This document shows, piece by piece, positions 12,301 to 24,100 of a stretch of DNA of 64,000 nucleotides (within the stretch, counting starts at the first letter, position 1; the number at the start of each line of letters is the position of its first letter). Where the stretch lies: contig KQ964246.1 of assembly GCA_001566295.1 (NCBI GenBank), positions 434,001 to 498,000 on the forward strand, in the 5' to 3' direction. Under the pieces are notes generated by a model. That model was not told the origin of the DNA. It did not search any database and saw only the letters and a program-made list of their open reading frames with translations. This DNA comes from Microdochium bolleyi. Lineage: Eukaryota > Ascomycota > Sordariomycetes > Xylariales > Microdochiaceae. A program made the translations under genes and the position numbers.

Positions 12301-13018
12301 TTCCACCTCGTATCCACCCTCATACCACGGATCTTGGAAGGCACAAACACCTGCGTCAGCACACACTGTCGACCTCAGGAGCAAGCAGCGACCGACGGGA
12401 GCCATTTCCCGCAAAGTCCGTGGCTACAAATCGACAACAACACCAGCGCCCGAGAGCATCTCGCATCGGGTTGCCGCATCTCCTCGCACACTTCTGTGCG
12501 CAGGCCCATCAGCTGCCTCGGCTCAACGCCTCGACGAAACTCAACTCGATCTCTCGGCCGCTCACCGGCCGTCTCCACTGCACCCACCCGGCGGTGTCGT
12601 GTTGCTGTCCAAGAGGTGCGCCCCTTGACAATAGCGACGAGTGAGCCGTCCGCAGCACTCTCTAGAACTGTCTGGTGCCGTGCGTTGTCCTCGCGCTCCG
12701 CTCCACTCACACGACCGGCACACCCTTGCGCGCTGCTTGGCGTCGTTACGTCAGCCCTGTCTCGCTCGTTGCTTTGTGCTTGTCACACCTGCTGCCCACC
12801 CCCTTTCCCGCTCCTGGCGTGTCAGCTTGCTGCGCACGTTGGTTGCCCTCGCTGCCTGTCGCGCACTCCCGCCGCCAGTCGCCCCCCAAACCAGGCCAGA
12901 CGCCCCAGCCCATCCCGCATTCATTCCCTACACTTCCGCTCTCTCCAGCCGACGGGAGCGAGTTGTCTTCCTCCACACAACTGTCCAACTGCAACGCGCC
13001 AGGACACGACGTTTGGGT
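9390..13018. other. Long spacer with pyrimidine-rich leader (3.6 kb)
   Basis: The left part, to about 11.3 kb, has no recognisable gene. From about 11.4 kb to the ATG at 13019 the plus strand is rich in C/T with repeated CTCGC/CCTC motifs and a (CAA)n run at about 11575-11598, as in promoter plus 5' UTR of fungal regulatory genes. Two long plus-strand frames (11292-12068 and 12220-13071) are Ser/Arg/Pro-rich products of this base composition and are not called. A short ATG-initiated upstream frame of 34 codons begins at 12103. Confidence 0.5.
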
Positions 13019-14986
13019 ATGCTCATGTTCAGATTCTGGAGCTCAGATTCTGGCAAAAGCGACAGGACTAGCCACGCCGACCAACCCATGTCTGAGCTTG
13101 GCAGGGCCCCAGTCCAGTCACAGGTCACGCCGGATCTCACACTACCAGTATCGCCAACCTCAAGCCCGGCCCGGAGCCACAGCAACGTTGCCATAACGCC
13201 GCCACCTGCTGCTGAGCCGCCAGTGCTTAAGCGGCAGAGGCCAGATGGTGACGGTGATGATGCCGCTGGAGAGTCGAGGCCGATGAAGAAGGTGATGGCG
13301 ACACCTCCGGCCGAGGCCGAGAGCGACGCCAGTAGAAGCACAGTGCCGACAGTCCCGTCACTTGCGCATGTCGATATGGAGCGTGCCACTGAGGTCATCG
13401 AGGCGCAGATGAGTCTCGAGATCTTACTCAAGCATGACGAACTGCGTCTCATCAACCAAGAACTTGCGAAGTGCCAGGTCGCGCTTGAGCAGCTGCGTCG
13501 CTGTCACCTCATCCCGTATCCGGTCAATGTCCCAACTCCGGAGCAGATGCTGCGCATCGCTGGCGGTTCAGGCCCAGCTCTCACACCGAAGCCCGGTGTC
13601 AAGCTGCCGCAGTGGGCGCCACCTTTCGGAGTGACGGACGGTCCTTACGCGCGTCACTATGCCAAGTGGCTCATACCTGATCCCAAGTTTGATGGCATGC
13701 CTGCGCCAACACTCGTGGAGAGCGATCCTGTCCGCTTGAGTGCGACACAGGAAGGTAGATCGACCAGGAACAGCTTCGCCGAGCAGAGCAGTACCAAGGG
13801 GCGGCCAGTCCGTGGCACCGCTGGGCAGAAGCTCCAGGCTCTGTCAAGTGGCTATGCGCCTCCTAAGAGCCAGCAAGGTCCTTGCGTCCTGAAGCGAGCC
13901 GACGGCAAGACAGTCAAGCTTGTCTGCATCGACTGTCAACGTGAGAACTTTAACAGTACCCAAGGCTTCATCAACCACTGTCGCATTGCGCACAAGAGGG
14001 ATTTCAAGAGTCACGAGGAGGCTGCGGTGCACTGTGGGCATCCGATCGATGTCCCTGACATCAGCCCACCCAACGCACCGGTCGAAGAGAAGCGCACAGT
14101 CGCACCGCCTCCACCTGTCCTGCCTTCGGGCTTGGTGCACCCATACAGCCGCGCCAACGGCATGTCCGAATCCGAAGCATGTCTCGCCGTTGTGAACCGC
14201 ATCCAGCAATCCATGGATGCTTTCAGAAATGGTCTTTACAAGCCGGCGGGCATACGTACGATTCCAAGAGTATCCAACAAAAAACGGAGTCCTCCGGTAC
14301 CGACCAAGGCGAAGAGAACATTCTCGCCGGCCTCGTCGTCTCCGTATCTTTCTCGCTTCATGCAAGACCGCGGGTTCGATGGTCACCTCGGGGAGCTCGT
14401 AGCAGATGCAAAGACCAAGGTCAACTGGAATGAAGTGGCGTATGCCGACGATGACGACGATGACGAGGATACGCCCATGGAAGGCAGCGGCAATACTGGG
14501 GGTCAAGCACGCCCTGTAGGACCCAAGATGCGTGTGCCGGCGAGCTCGACAGCTAAGACCTCTCGCCCTGGCAGCAGCAAAGGAACGATGCACCCTACAA
14601 CGCAGTATGCAACACCTCTTGCGACGCCGTTGCCACGATCGACCCTTGAAGAAGGGTCGCACATGGTCGTGGATGATGAACTCATGGCTCCCGAGCTCAG
14701 CCCCAGCACTGCCATCAGCAACAACGCGCCCTCGCTCGTTAGCGACGATAGTGACTACGATGACTCGGAGGGCGATTCCGATTCGAGATCAGAGGCCAAC
14801 GATGCCATGGATACACGGTCTATCTCTGATGTTGAAGAGCTCGATATTGACGGAGAGCACGCCCATGACCATCAAGAGGCAGAAGGCGCAGGAACAGCGG
14901 TGCGTCTCCGCAAGGATGATGCTAAGCATGTCTCCTTCATCAACCCAGTCCAGAACGACACGGCCAAGGAGCAGAAACGCCCATGA
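13019..14986 (+). CDS. AHC1-like C2H2 zinc-finger protein (possible HAT-complex component)
   Basis: A single exon encodes 655 aa from the ATG at 13019 (MLMFRFW); a second ATG lies two codons on. The frame stays open upstream, but only with a non-ATG start and UTR-like sequence. Residues about 125-165 form a helical, Leu-rich segment (VIEAQMSLEILLKHDELRLI) predicted as a coiled coil. The diagnostic part is at about 300-345: LVCIDCQRENFNSTQGFINH then CRIAHKRDFKSHEEAAVHCG. This resembles the AHC1-type C2H2 finger with Cys-x2-Cys and His-x5-His. In yeast Ahc1 belongs to the ADA histone acetyltransferase complex. Filamentous-fungal relatives are poorly studied, so that role is inferred. The rest is low-complexity: Pro/Ser-rich N terminus and acidic C-terminal tracts (DDDDDEDT near 480 and DDSDYDDSEGDSDS near 580). 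A nuclear location is likely. Confidence 0.75.
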   Translation: MLMFRFWSSDSGKSDRTSHADQPMSELGRAPVQSQVTPDLTLPVSPTSSPARSHSNVAITPPPAAEPPVLKRQRPDGDGDDAAGESRPMKKVMATPPAEAESDASRSTVPTVPSLAHVDMERATEVIEAQMSLEILLKHDELRLINQELAKCQVALEQLRRCHLIPYPVNVPTPEQMLRIAGGSGPALTPKPGVKLPQWAPPFGVTDGPYARHYAKWLIPDPKFDGMPAPTLVESDPVRLSATQEGRSTRNSFAEQSSTKGRPVRGTAGQKLQALSSGYAPPKSQQGPCVLKRADGKTVKLVCIDCQRENFNSTQGFINHCRIAHKRDFKSHEEAAVHCGHPIDVPDISPPNAPVEEKRTVAPPPPVLPSGLVHPYSRANGMSESEACLAVVNRIQQSMDAFRNGLYKPAGIRTIPRVSNKKRSPPVPTKAKRTFSPASSSPYLSRFMQDRGFDGHLGELVADAKTKVNWNEVAYADDDDDDEDTPMEGSGNTGGQARPVGPKMRVPASSTAKTSRPGSSKGTMHPTTQYATPLATPLPRSTLEEGSHMVVDDELMAPELSPSTAISNNAPSLVSDDSDYDDSEGDSDSRSEANDAMDTRSISDVEELDIDGEHAHDHQEAEGAGTAVRLRKDDAKHVSFINPVQNDTAKEQKRP

Positions 14987-17365
14987 ACGTCAGGTTCTGG
15001 ATCACGTGCGCAACAATCTGGGCTGCGCCCCGGAGGCGCATCCTCGAGGCGCGTGCAAATTGCACACTGGTTCTCTGCAATTTTGAATTTACTAGACTTC
15101 TCAGCGACAACACTTATCACTATACATTTTATTATGACGACTATAGCATACCGGCACATTTATCCCGGCCGGACAGAGGATGAGTCGGGGCGCCGGCAAG
15201 AGGCCTCTTCCTATGATTATTGGACCGCGGTGGCGTTTGGGTGGCTGCGAATCGAATACAGGCTTTCGTAGAGGATTAGAGGAGGGTGCGTGGGCCGGCG
15301 CAATCACTTTGCTGTACATTATATCTGGTAGCCATTACCTGGTACAGGAAGATGGTTTGCCAATATCGAAATTGAAAAGCCCTCTCTTGGGTTGTGCACC
15401 TTGCAAAAGGGGAGGTCGTATTTGACCATAATGTCGTCACTTTCTGTGCACTTGACCGTGACAAATGTCATTGTTCGGCCTCGGTTGGACACGGCGGGAG
15501 CTTGCTGTGCACATGCAGACGTCGTTGATTCAGCGACTGACGATCATCGCCCTTGTCGGGGCTCGCTCAGACGAGGCCTGGTCTATGAAACACCCTCACA
15601 AAGGGCAGGCTAGTTATCTAAAGGTATGCTGCTGGCTGAACGGGCCACTGTTCCGGCTCCACGCGTGAGACTGACTTGCTTGGTGGTGCACTTGTCGCTG
15701 GCTGTCCTGGATCTCGAATCGCGCGGCACGTCCGAGCAAGAAGACCCCTGGCGACGCGTGGGTGGTTGATGGTGGTGGTGGTAATGGTGGTGGTGGTGTT
15801 TCAAGGGGTCGGGCTTGGTGTTGCAGGACGGACCACGCCCTGGGTGTCCGCACTTATGCTGGGGGACTGACTGATGCTTTGTCAAGATACGGAAACGCTG
15901 CCTGCTCGCCTCCCATGACTCGGTGTAGATGCGCGTTGAGGATGAAGATGCACGTGGGCGTGTAAGCACTTGTCCTCACGAGGTACTGGTTGAGCCCGGG
16001 TTCTAGAGGTAGGCATGATACCGGAATGAAGTGGTGTTGAAACTTGGGGGAGCTTNNNNNNNNNNNNNNNNNNNNNNNNNNNNNNNNNNNNNNNNNNNNN
16101 NNNNNNNNNNNNNNNNNNNNNNNNNNNNNNGGGGGGGGGGGGGGGGGGGCGATCGGTCGACGTTGTCCAAGAGCCCATGTTTCGCCTGGTCTTTTTTCTG
16201 CCCTCAGTCCCGAATTAGCTGTCACGATCTTCTTGGCTGTGTCGTTGATGTTCTTTCTTCCATCGGGGACCACTTGCCCCGGTGTCTCATGCGTCGTCTG
16301 TGGTAGATTGGCCCAGGCGTGAGCGAGGAAAGCTCGATACTGGCTCGACGGGGACCATGATGGAGGCTTCGGGCGGATCCTTCCGGATCGGGAGGGCTGG
16401 GTCGATGGATCCCTCACCCCCGGGTTTCAACTTGTCGGCCATGGTCCCCATCGTGTTCTAGTCCCATGCTTCAGCTTTCGCGAACACCCCTACCTGCGCG
16501 GGCGGCCGGCGGCGCTGCTGCTGCTTCAGGGCGCCCACGTGTGTGCGGCTTCGCGGGCCTCGAGTGATGACCTGCCTGTTTCTGCCCTCCGCTCAGGCAC
16601 TGCGTGGGCGGGCGCATGCCATCAGACCCGACCCTTGGCGTGTTCCATGAGTGACGGGCAAGGATTGGATACGCAAGCGTGGGCAGCGTAATGCGTGCGT
16701 CCCATCTCACTCTTTGCCTTCCCCTGCACTTTCCCGTTCAGGGCGGCCCTTTCTCTTTCTTCCAACCCCCCCATCTACTACCGGTCCTCTGGGTAAAGCC
16801 TCTCGTTCGCTTTTCTTGTTTTCTCCTTTCTGGTGTTCTGAGCTTTGCAAGCTTGCTCGCCGTTCACTTCACTTCACTGCAGTGCAGTTGTTCATTCCTT
16901 TCGCTGGCGGAAACATTATATATTTTTGCACTCGAAGATCTCTGTCCATTCTTCACGACGAGGCAACGAAGGCGGCCATATTTTGCGACCTCCACCACCA
17001 CATTGCCTGTTTGGGACACCGCGGTCGACACCATCTCGCCCTCATTGGCTCTCGAGTATTTCTGTGGACGGACGCAGCAGGAAACATCAGGGATCTTCGG
17101 CGGCTAATTCTGGTACAACGACAGCGACTTCGCTGGTGGACGAGGACGGAAACGGACATTTGGACGAAGTGGAAACGAAACGGCAAGGTCGACTTGGGAA
17201 AATAGGACGACACCTCAAGCGTGCTCAGACAACACGGCACAGGAAATCAACGTCGTTGGACACCGGTGTTGATACCGGCCCTGAGGAAAGCTTGCAAGGG
17301 AAGCTGGAAAGCACCACGAAACATCACCAACTTGACGATAAAGGATAGACGACACATCAGTCACG
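14987..17365. other. Spacer containing an assembly gap (2.4 kb)
   Basis: No gene is supported. It contains a GGT-rich tract at about 15761-15799 and the run of N bases. From about 16.7 kb it holds the pyrimidine-rich leader of the secreted-protein gene at 17366, with TATATATTTT near 16917. Frames that read through the gap are artefacts. Confidence 0.5.
16056..16130. other. Assembly gap (75 N)
   Basis: Seventy-five undetermined bases are followed directly by a 19-nt G run at 16131-16149. The homopolymer probably broke the assembly. True gap length is unknown. Confidence 0.95.
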
Positions 17366-18112
17366 ATGCGTACTCCTTTCACAAACACGACTGCAACGAC
17401 GGCCCTGCTGGCCCTGCTCGGCGCCAGCGGCAACCTACTGCTCACAGTCTCGGCGGCGCCTGTCGCCATGCCCAACGACCTCTCCGGGACCAATGCCAAT
17501 AACAACCATCTCCACCAACACCGTGGCAACGACAACGGCGTACGGCGTGCGGCAGCCGCATCTCCCATCCCTCCGACCTTTGTGGCGGTAGCCCGGCGGC
17601 AGGCGCCCGCCACCACGCGCCCGATCCCAACGATGATGCCGATCCCCACGGCGCCGACGAGCGTCGCCGCCGTGACACCTTCTGCGGCCCCCGTCGTCGT
17701 GGCGCCTGCCCCTCCCCCGATGGTGGAGGCCAACGACGGCGCCGCCGCTGGCGGTGTCGCGGGGAGCAACCCTGCCATGACGACCGGGCTGCCCGTTCTC
17801 GGCGGCGGTGCCTCCGCCGTCAGTAGCACCCGCCCGGCTCCCACAGCGACCAAGAGCGCCGGCAAGGATGCCGTAGTCGATGGCGGAGAGCAGCCTCTCC
17901 TCACCGCGACCGCGACCGCAACCCCTCCGGCCGCCGCCGCCCCGACCAAGACCAAGGGCGCTGTGGGGGCGGGAGCCGCGGAGGCGCACGTTACGGCCGA
18001 GCCCGCCGTCACGGTCGTGGCCACGATGCGGTGCACCGAGGCGAACCTGCTCAAGTGCACAATCAACGAGTGGCGGGACGCCGAGGTGTGCTTTGTCGAG
18101 CTGTGCCTGTAG
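17366..18112 (+). CDS. Ala/Pro/Thr-rich predicted secreted protein with four C-terminal cysteines
   Basis: A single exon encodes 248 aa. The N terminus looks like a signal peptide: a short polar start, then ALLALLGASGNLLLTVSA with likely cleavage near residue 31. The body is low-complexity Ala/Pro/Thr with almost no aromatic residues and two dibasic sites (GVRR near 60 and VARRQ near 77) that could be cut by a Kex2-type protease. The last 26 residues differ sharply in composition: Cys at 223, 231, 242 and 247 (spacing C-x7-C-x10-C-x4-C) with Trp and charged residues. I recognise no family. The layout (signal, disordered stalk, small Cys module) fits a cell-wall or secreted effector-like protein. 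The start is supported by the signal peptide and the preceding leader. Confidence 0.65.
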   Translation: MRTPFTNTTATTALLALLGASGNLLLTVSAAPVAMPNDLSGTNANNNHLHQHRGNDNGVRRAAAASPIPPTFVAVARRQAPATTRPIPTMMPIPTAPTSVAAVTPSAAPVVVAPAPPPMVEANDGAAAGGVAGSNPAMTTGLPVLGGGASAVSSTRPAPTATKSAGKDAVVDGGEQPLLTATATATPPAAAAPTKTKGAVGAGAAEAHVTAEPAVTVVATMRCTEANLLKCTINEWRDAEVCFVELCL

Positions 18113-21100
18113 ATGGATGAATGGAAGAGAAGGAGGCGAACGCCATGGAGCGGAAGAGCACGGGGGATGGGTTGAAGCAGTTTGGGAGGATGTCACGGGG
18201 TCCGGGCCGTGCTGCTCGTCTGGACAGACCCGCGGAAGTTCCGTTCCCGCGTGGGTCTCCCGTCCGACATCTTTGTGGAGGGTTCGGAGCTGCAGCATGG
18301 GACATTGTCGGCATGTGCTCCCTGTTCTGGGCGCGCGGGCGTCATACCTGGCGGGGAAGTAACCCTCGTGTTTCTTTCACCGGAGCCCGCAGTCGCGCCG
18401 TCTAGGACGGGTTGGCCGTCTGTCATGTATGAAGCTATGTTCCCCTGGTTTTGGGTTTGGGCACTCCGATCTCATATCTCGCGATGGTCGTCGGATGCTC
18501 TGTGTGGGTGTGTATTTCGTGTGTCGTGTGTCGTGTATCTCGGGCCCTTTTGCGCCGGTTGTTTTTCATTATCCTCCTGCCCGCGCTGCTCCGAGCAACA
18601 ACGAAGGAAAAGGAGACGCTTGGGAATAAGCGATTTGTCAAGACAGCACATTTGTCTTGTCTCGTTTGTCGAAGGGTTGCCCTTTTTCCCTTGTCAGTTC
18701 TTGAGGAAAGCAAAGCCTTTGCTATGTATCTACCACTTCTATTCATCATTTTTTATTAAAGTCAAGTTCGAATGATCTCTCTGGAATATGGGGTATATTG
18801 TGTTCAAATTTTGTCCCGCGGGTTAGAGTTGCTCATCGTATTGGTCCTGTATGCTGCCCGTCATTTGTGTTATCCGTCCTCGGTGTCACCTGCGCTCGAC
18901 GTGTGCTTCTTCATCAACATGTCAAGCCTACTTCACCCCGTACATATGCTTTGCTCCCCATCGTGGCGATGATATTCCACGATCACAAAAGATTACATCG
19001 CTGGGAGTCTTGGGAGCAAGAACGGAGTAGTTCATGATTAGGAGTGTGTGCAACCCAGGCATGGTTGGACTATCTTCTTCCGTGACAATCGACCAGGACT
19101 GTGGCCGTCAGTGGAAGCTGGCAACGGCGCAGCGGTCACGAATCCCCTCGCGGCCCCTGCTTGTCGTTTAGCTAAGATTAGCGAGCAGCAACAGTGATCT
19201 TGTTACAGGCCATTGCGATGGGCGTTGGTACTGGACCTGTTCGTGGTGATGATCATGACAATTATGCTACCATGGTTGCCGCTGACTTGCACCCTTCACC
19301 TGGGATCGGATATTATGAAGACGTAACTGGCTCACCACACATGCGCGTATATTTCCAGGTCTCCCAGTGGAAGCCACCATATTGGGCTTATGTTGACTGT
19401 ACCTCGATCGCCGCCATTCTCCCAAGCACTCTCTCTCTTTTGATTAAATTCGTTATATAGGACTGGATCTTGATGAGAATGGTGAACAGCTCCGCGACGG
19501 CAGGGTACACACACCAATTTGCCGTCGTGCTCAACCGCCTATTGATGCCGTCTGAACGAGGAGATGAAGTGTGGAGAACAAAAAGCTTCAGTCTTGATAT
19601 TTGTTTGCAACGGGTGGCTTCCTTCAGCCGGAGAGAGCGCCAGTTGTTCCGTCCTAGCAGCAGTGCCTTTTCCCCTCCAGGGTTTTTATTCACGACTCTG
19701 GCCGCCCTAGGCCAGAAAACTCCCGCTCTGTCCCGAGCGGGGGCAGCAAACCATGGTGAAAGCCACCAGGCAGCACGCTCCTGTCGAGGAGCCTTGCTTG
19801 CAGTAACGCCGGTCAGGTGGGCTTTTGGATTTTGACGCGCATCCTGCTTAGGGCGTCTGGCTGATTCTGCCCTTCCAAGCATCGCTGTAGCTCCTTCACT
19901 GGCAGTAGTAGCGAGATCATAGGTGGAAGTTCTGGAGATCTGTGGTCTCAGACCTTTCTGAGATGGGTACTGAGGTCCTGCAGGAAAATATCCACTGCTC
20001 CCAGCTCCAGGCTGCGGAACCGAAGTCATCAGAGCGAGCACTATCATAATACCGATGGCACCATCACGAACCTCACCCCCTAGGGGCGATATGAACAAAC
20101 TAATCACTGCACACATCAATATCTAATTCCGATGATGAGCTTAACAGCATTACGCCTCCTCCAGAATCATACCTCTACAGCCTTCCCAAGAGCTAACAAT
20201 TCCAAGCAAGGCCATACACTTCATCATCCCTACCGTATCCTGCTGTCGAACACGACGCTCGCCAGCTTGAACGGGCAGTACTTATCCCACGGTTCATAGG
20301 TAGTTACGTGACCGCCGACCTTAGCCTTGACCTCATCAGTAAGTAGCGAATAGCGGGAACCCTAGAAGCCGCTCATCTGAGGAACCTCCAGCGCGATGAC
20401 AAATCTCAACCGCCCTCCGCTACCGTCAGCCACCGCACTCGTCGTACATTTCAGACCTCTCAGTAGGGGTGCATGCTCCAAAAGAGTAGTAACATCTCAT
20501 TGGGTCCACAAGGCCTCTCTTCCCCGGTCTAATTAGACTAGACGTCCGCAGGATTTGTCTCGAGTCCAGTTGTGATCACGCACGGCGGACTGGGGATGCC
20601 GGCGATTCCTTTGCGACCGGCAAGAGACCCGATCAGTATCAGCGACTCACTTCGGGAGGATTTCCTCGTCCAGACTCCATCTGTTCGGTCATATCTCGAG
20701 AGACTCGGGAGCGGCACCTTCGTAAGTAGCTCGAAGGGGCGCGCGCCAGAGGTTGTAAGCTCCCTACCCGTCAAGGCGAAGAAGCCCTTGCTGGGCGTCT
20801 CCGACCCCCATTGGCTACGTCTGGGTTACCTAGTGCGAGTCGGCGTGCCGGGGCTGGGAATTGTGCATCGCCGTTGTACGACCGGCAAGTACCCCGAGAT
20901 AAGTCGGTAGGAAAAGACTCGAAATTTGGTCACCACCGGGCCTCTTGGCCCCCAGTAGTCCTTTGGCCCATCACATAGCTAGACCTACATTTACGAGCAT
21001 GCATACCCCGGACAGAATATTCCAGGATGGAAGTGTCTATCCTGGAGCACGTACCCGTGTGCGGCAGGCCCCCCCTCTGTCGAGACGGGAGTTAACCGTG

Positions 21101-24100
21101 GAGCTGGCGCGCAGACTCGCCATTGGCGCATCTGTACGACCTTCGCTCGCTGAGACGCTGGATTTGGGGGTTGCAGGCTCCAGCCCTGTTCCTTGTTCGA
21201 TGTTGTTATGTCAGCACCACCCCTTGGATATTCGGCTGTGGATCCGCGCCAATGGACATGTAGTCTCGTCACCATCATGTGCAAATCTTCTGTGCTGCAT
21301 GCACGCCGACCTCGTTGTGTGTGATATGATCGACGCCTGTGTCATTTGGTGGAGTTGGACTGTCCAGGCTTGACCGGTATCGAGCGAGGAGCTGGTCAGC
21401 CCTAAGACGCGGCCCCTGTATGATCTCCGGAGCAGAAAACGCGAGCCTTGAGGCCCCTGATACATACACTTCACGACAATGGACGCGCAAGCCAATTATG
21501 ATCCTGGACCTGTCAATCATCTGAGTCTTGTCGTCTGGGTGTATTCCGCGCGTAAGCAGTGTCTTTGCTCGTACTGCAGTGGCTATTTTGCGAAAGCTTT
21601 GAGTGCGCGTGCTAACGAACTCCGAATATCATGCTTGACACAATGGGACGGGCCGTTCGGTTGCTGTCCATCACCAGGCCAGGTGTGCGACTCGACCGTC
21701 CGTCGTAAGTCGGCCTGCATACCGTCATGGGCCGCCATTTCTGAGACCCATCTGTGAGGTGAACCCATGCCTCGAGTCTTGTCCTTCAGTCATTGGAGCG
21801 CCTGGTACGACCGGTAATGTTCCGAGCTCCTGATCCCTAAAGAGTAAAGCATCAAACGTGCGGATCGTTGCATCACGCAGTGCGTGGTGGCCGACTTCGA
21901 TCGGCTTGGAGGGACTGGTGTTTCCTTTACGCGCAGCGAAAGGCCCAATTCTCTGGCGAAGGAACACTTTATTTGCCGGGCCCTGGTATCAGTACATGTC
22001 TTCGGGAAGCTGTTCCGTCGGAAGATTGGCTGGCCAGTGCTGATGAAAAGACAATTACCCGACACCATGAGCCATGCGAACTATACCCAACGCCCCATGG
22101 CCATAGGAGGGTTCACATCGAAACATTGTTGCCTGCTGTTCGCGCTGGTTTGTACGTATCATGTTGGTGTCGAATTTCCAGAAGGTCGAGCCTGTGGTTG
22201 AGTCCATTCTCAGGATAAATCGTTGATCGGGTTCACGTCGTGGAATGAAAGGACCCCAAGTGCTGGCTGCCTTACCAGCATGCTCCACGGTGTTGAGGAC
22301 ATCGTGTTCCACATCGTGGCACGGAATGGGGCAGACGGTGGCCCCCAAAATGCCAATTTGAAATGTTGCCCAAGGTCTCAAGCAAGGTCCTCGTCGATGT
22401 AGCAGGCTCAGCGCTAGCCGGATTTGCAGAAAAGGACCACAGCTGGGAATGACTTGCCCTCACACGATACATGCTCGAGAGCAAGACATGGGATTGCAGG
22501 CCGAGAAATCAGAGCTGTTCCAAAGATTGCTTGCTCAGTGATGTGGCCGAGCGAGAGTCGTCATCCGTCTGTGGTGGCCAAGGTTCCTTTTCCCACACTG
22601 AGACACGGGGTCAAGTTCCGCGCTATTGGGCCATTGCTCTGAATCCCTTGCATGAAGTGTACGGAGCACGTCGCTACCTGCTCTGGAGCGGGTCAATACC
22701 AGCCGCGAGTCAGTCCACTTGGCTGCGAGCAGGCGGCCCTTGTCCTCCGTCCCGGAGTATTCTCCATGTCGAACATCCTTCTCCCGATCGGGGGCAAGTG
22801 CAAGACGTGTTGTGGTGCCGTCATGGGTGTGCTGCTGGCCACTCTGCTTCCTGCGACCTGTCGCAAGAGAGGTGCGCCCGACACGATCGCGTGCTCCCGT
22901 CCCGCAGATGTCTGATGGCGATGCGGCGTGGGCGCTGGCTGCGCTTGGCCATTGAGTCACTATAAATAACGGTGGCTGGTGATTGGGTGCCGAAGATGCA
23001 CCACGACATGACACCCGTCCCTTGAGGCTCCGATGCAAGTGCGTAGAGCTAGGTCCTGTGGTCGGGATGGAGCAGCGAGCTCAGCCAATGCTGGGCGTGC
23101 GCGCGGGCCACTGCTTGCTCGGCCGCTCCCGCCGGGTGGAGAGAACTCTAGAAGCTGGGGCCCATCATCCATGAACGGCCCTGGCAGGAGCCGGTAATGG
23201 GAGAGACAGCCTCGAGAGGCTCGAGAGGCTGGCAGCGAGTCGAGGCAGAGTCGTTGTCGGATTGGGCAAATGAGGGGGTGGATGACATTGGCAGAGTGCT
23301 GGGCGAGGAACGAGGTGGTGACAAAAATAGGCCAGCACGTTGCAGCGGTCTGTGAAGACGGCAGGAGCAGCCCGACCACGGCATCTGCCGCACCTTCCCT
23401 CCGCGACCACGAGACGATCTGATGTCTTTGACGCCGCTGTCAGGAACACCACGGGCCTGCACACTGCACGCACGCATTCTCCCCTCTTCGTCTGTCCTCT
23501 GTCGCCATGACTTCGGACGGACGCCCAGCACCGCGACCTCGAGCACCCGCCGCGTCGAGCACGACGGCAGCTACCGCGGTGCCGTTACGACGACGGTGCT
23601 CCCCTGTCCTGCAGCACTCCGATTGGCATGCTGACATGACGGCCATGGAGCGTGCCGGGGGCTGATCTCGGTGGCCCAGCAGGGGCTGTGCTCACTTGCA
23701 TCCTGTCCGTCTTGCTCCCAGTCCAAGCATCCATCATGTCAGCGCCATCTCACGGTTTGAGCCATGCGGCACCCTGGCCAGCTGCGCCCCTCTCGCACCT
23801 CCCAGATCAGCACTGGTGAGTGGTTCTGGCTCCAGCCTGGCAACGCACCATCCTTGCCGGCCGTCAGCTCGCCGACAGGGGTTGCACCGAGCCGTTGGTA
23901 CGCCGCCCAGAGCATGGATGGAGTTCCTGTCTCGCTCTCGTGGACATCTTGCACCGTTGTCCTGCCGCGACGGTCGACAATTCGATGCTGGCTGCCCATT
24001 CCGCACAGTCTCTGGCAGTCACCATTGTTTTCTCCGTACTCTGTGAAGAGTGCTGGACCCTCGATGACAGACCCTGTCGCACCACGGGCAGGGGAACAAT

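Noticed and set aside
12220..13071. 283-codon plus-strand ORF overlapping the AHC1-like start
   Set aside because: Same C/T-rich composition effect, a different frame from the zinc-finger gene, and low-complexity product.
15854..16417. Minus-strand ORF reading through the N run
   Set aside because: The frame is carried by undetermined bases and the G run, so it is not evidence of a gene.
19388..20119. 243-codon minus-strand ORF with a hydrophobic start
   Set aside because: After the first 40 residues it turns into basic low-complexity sequence. No family match, and the start is not conserved-looking.
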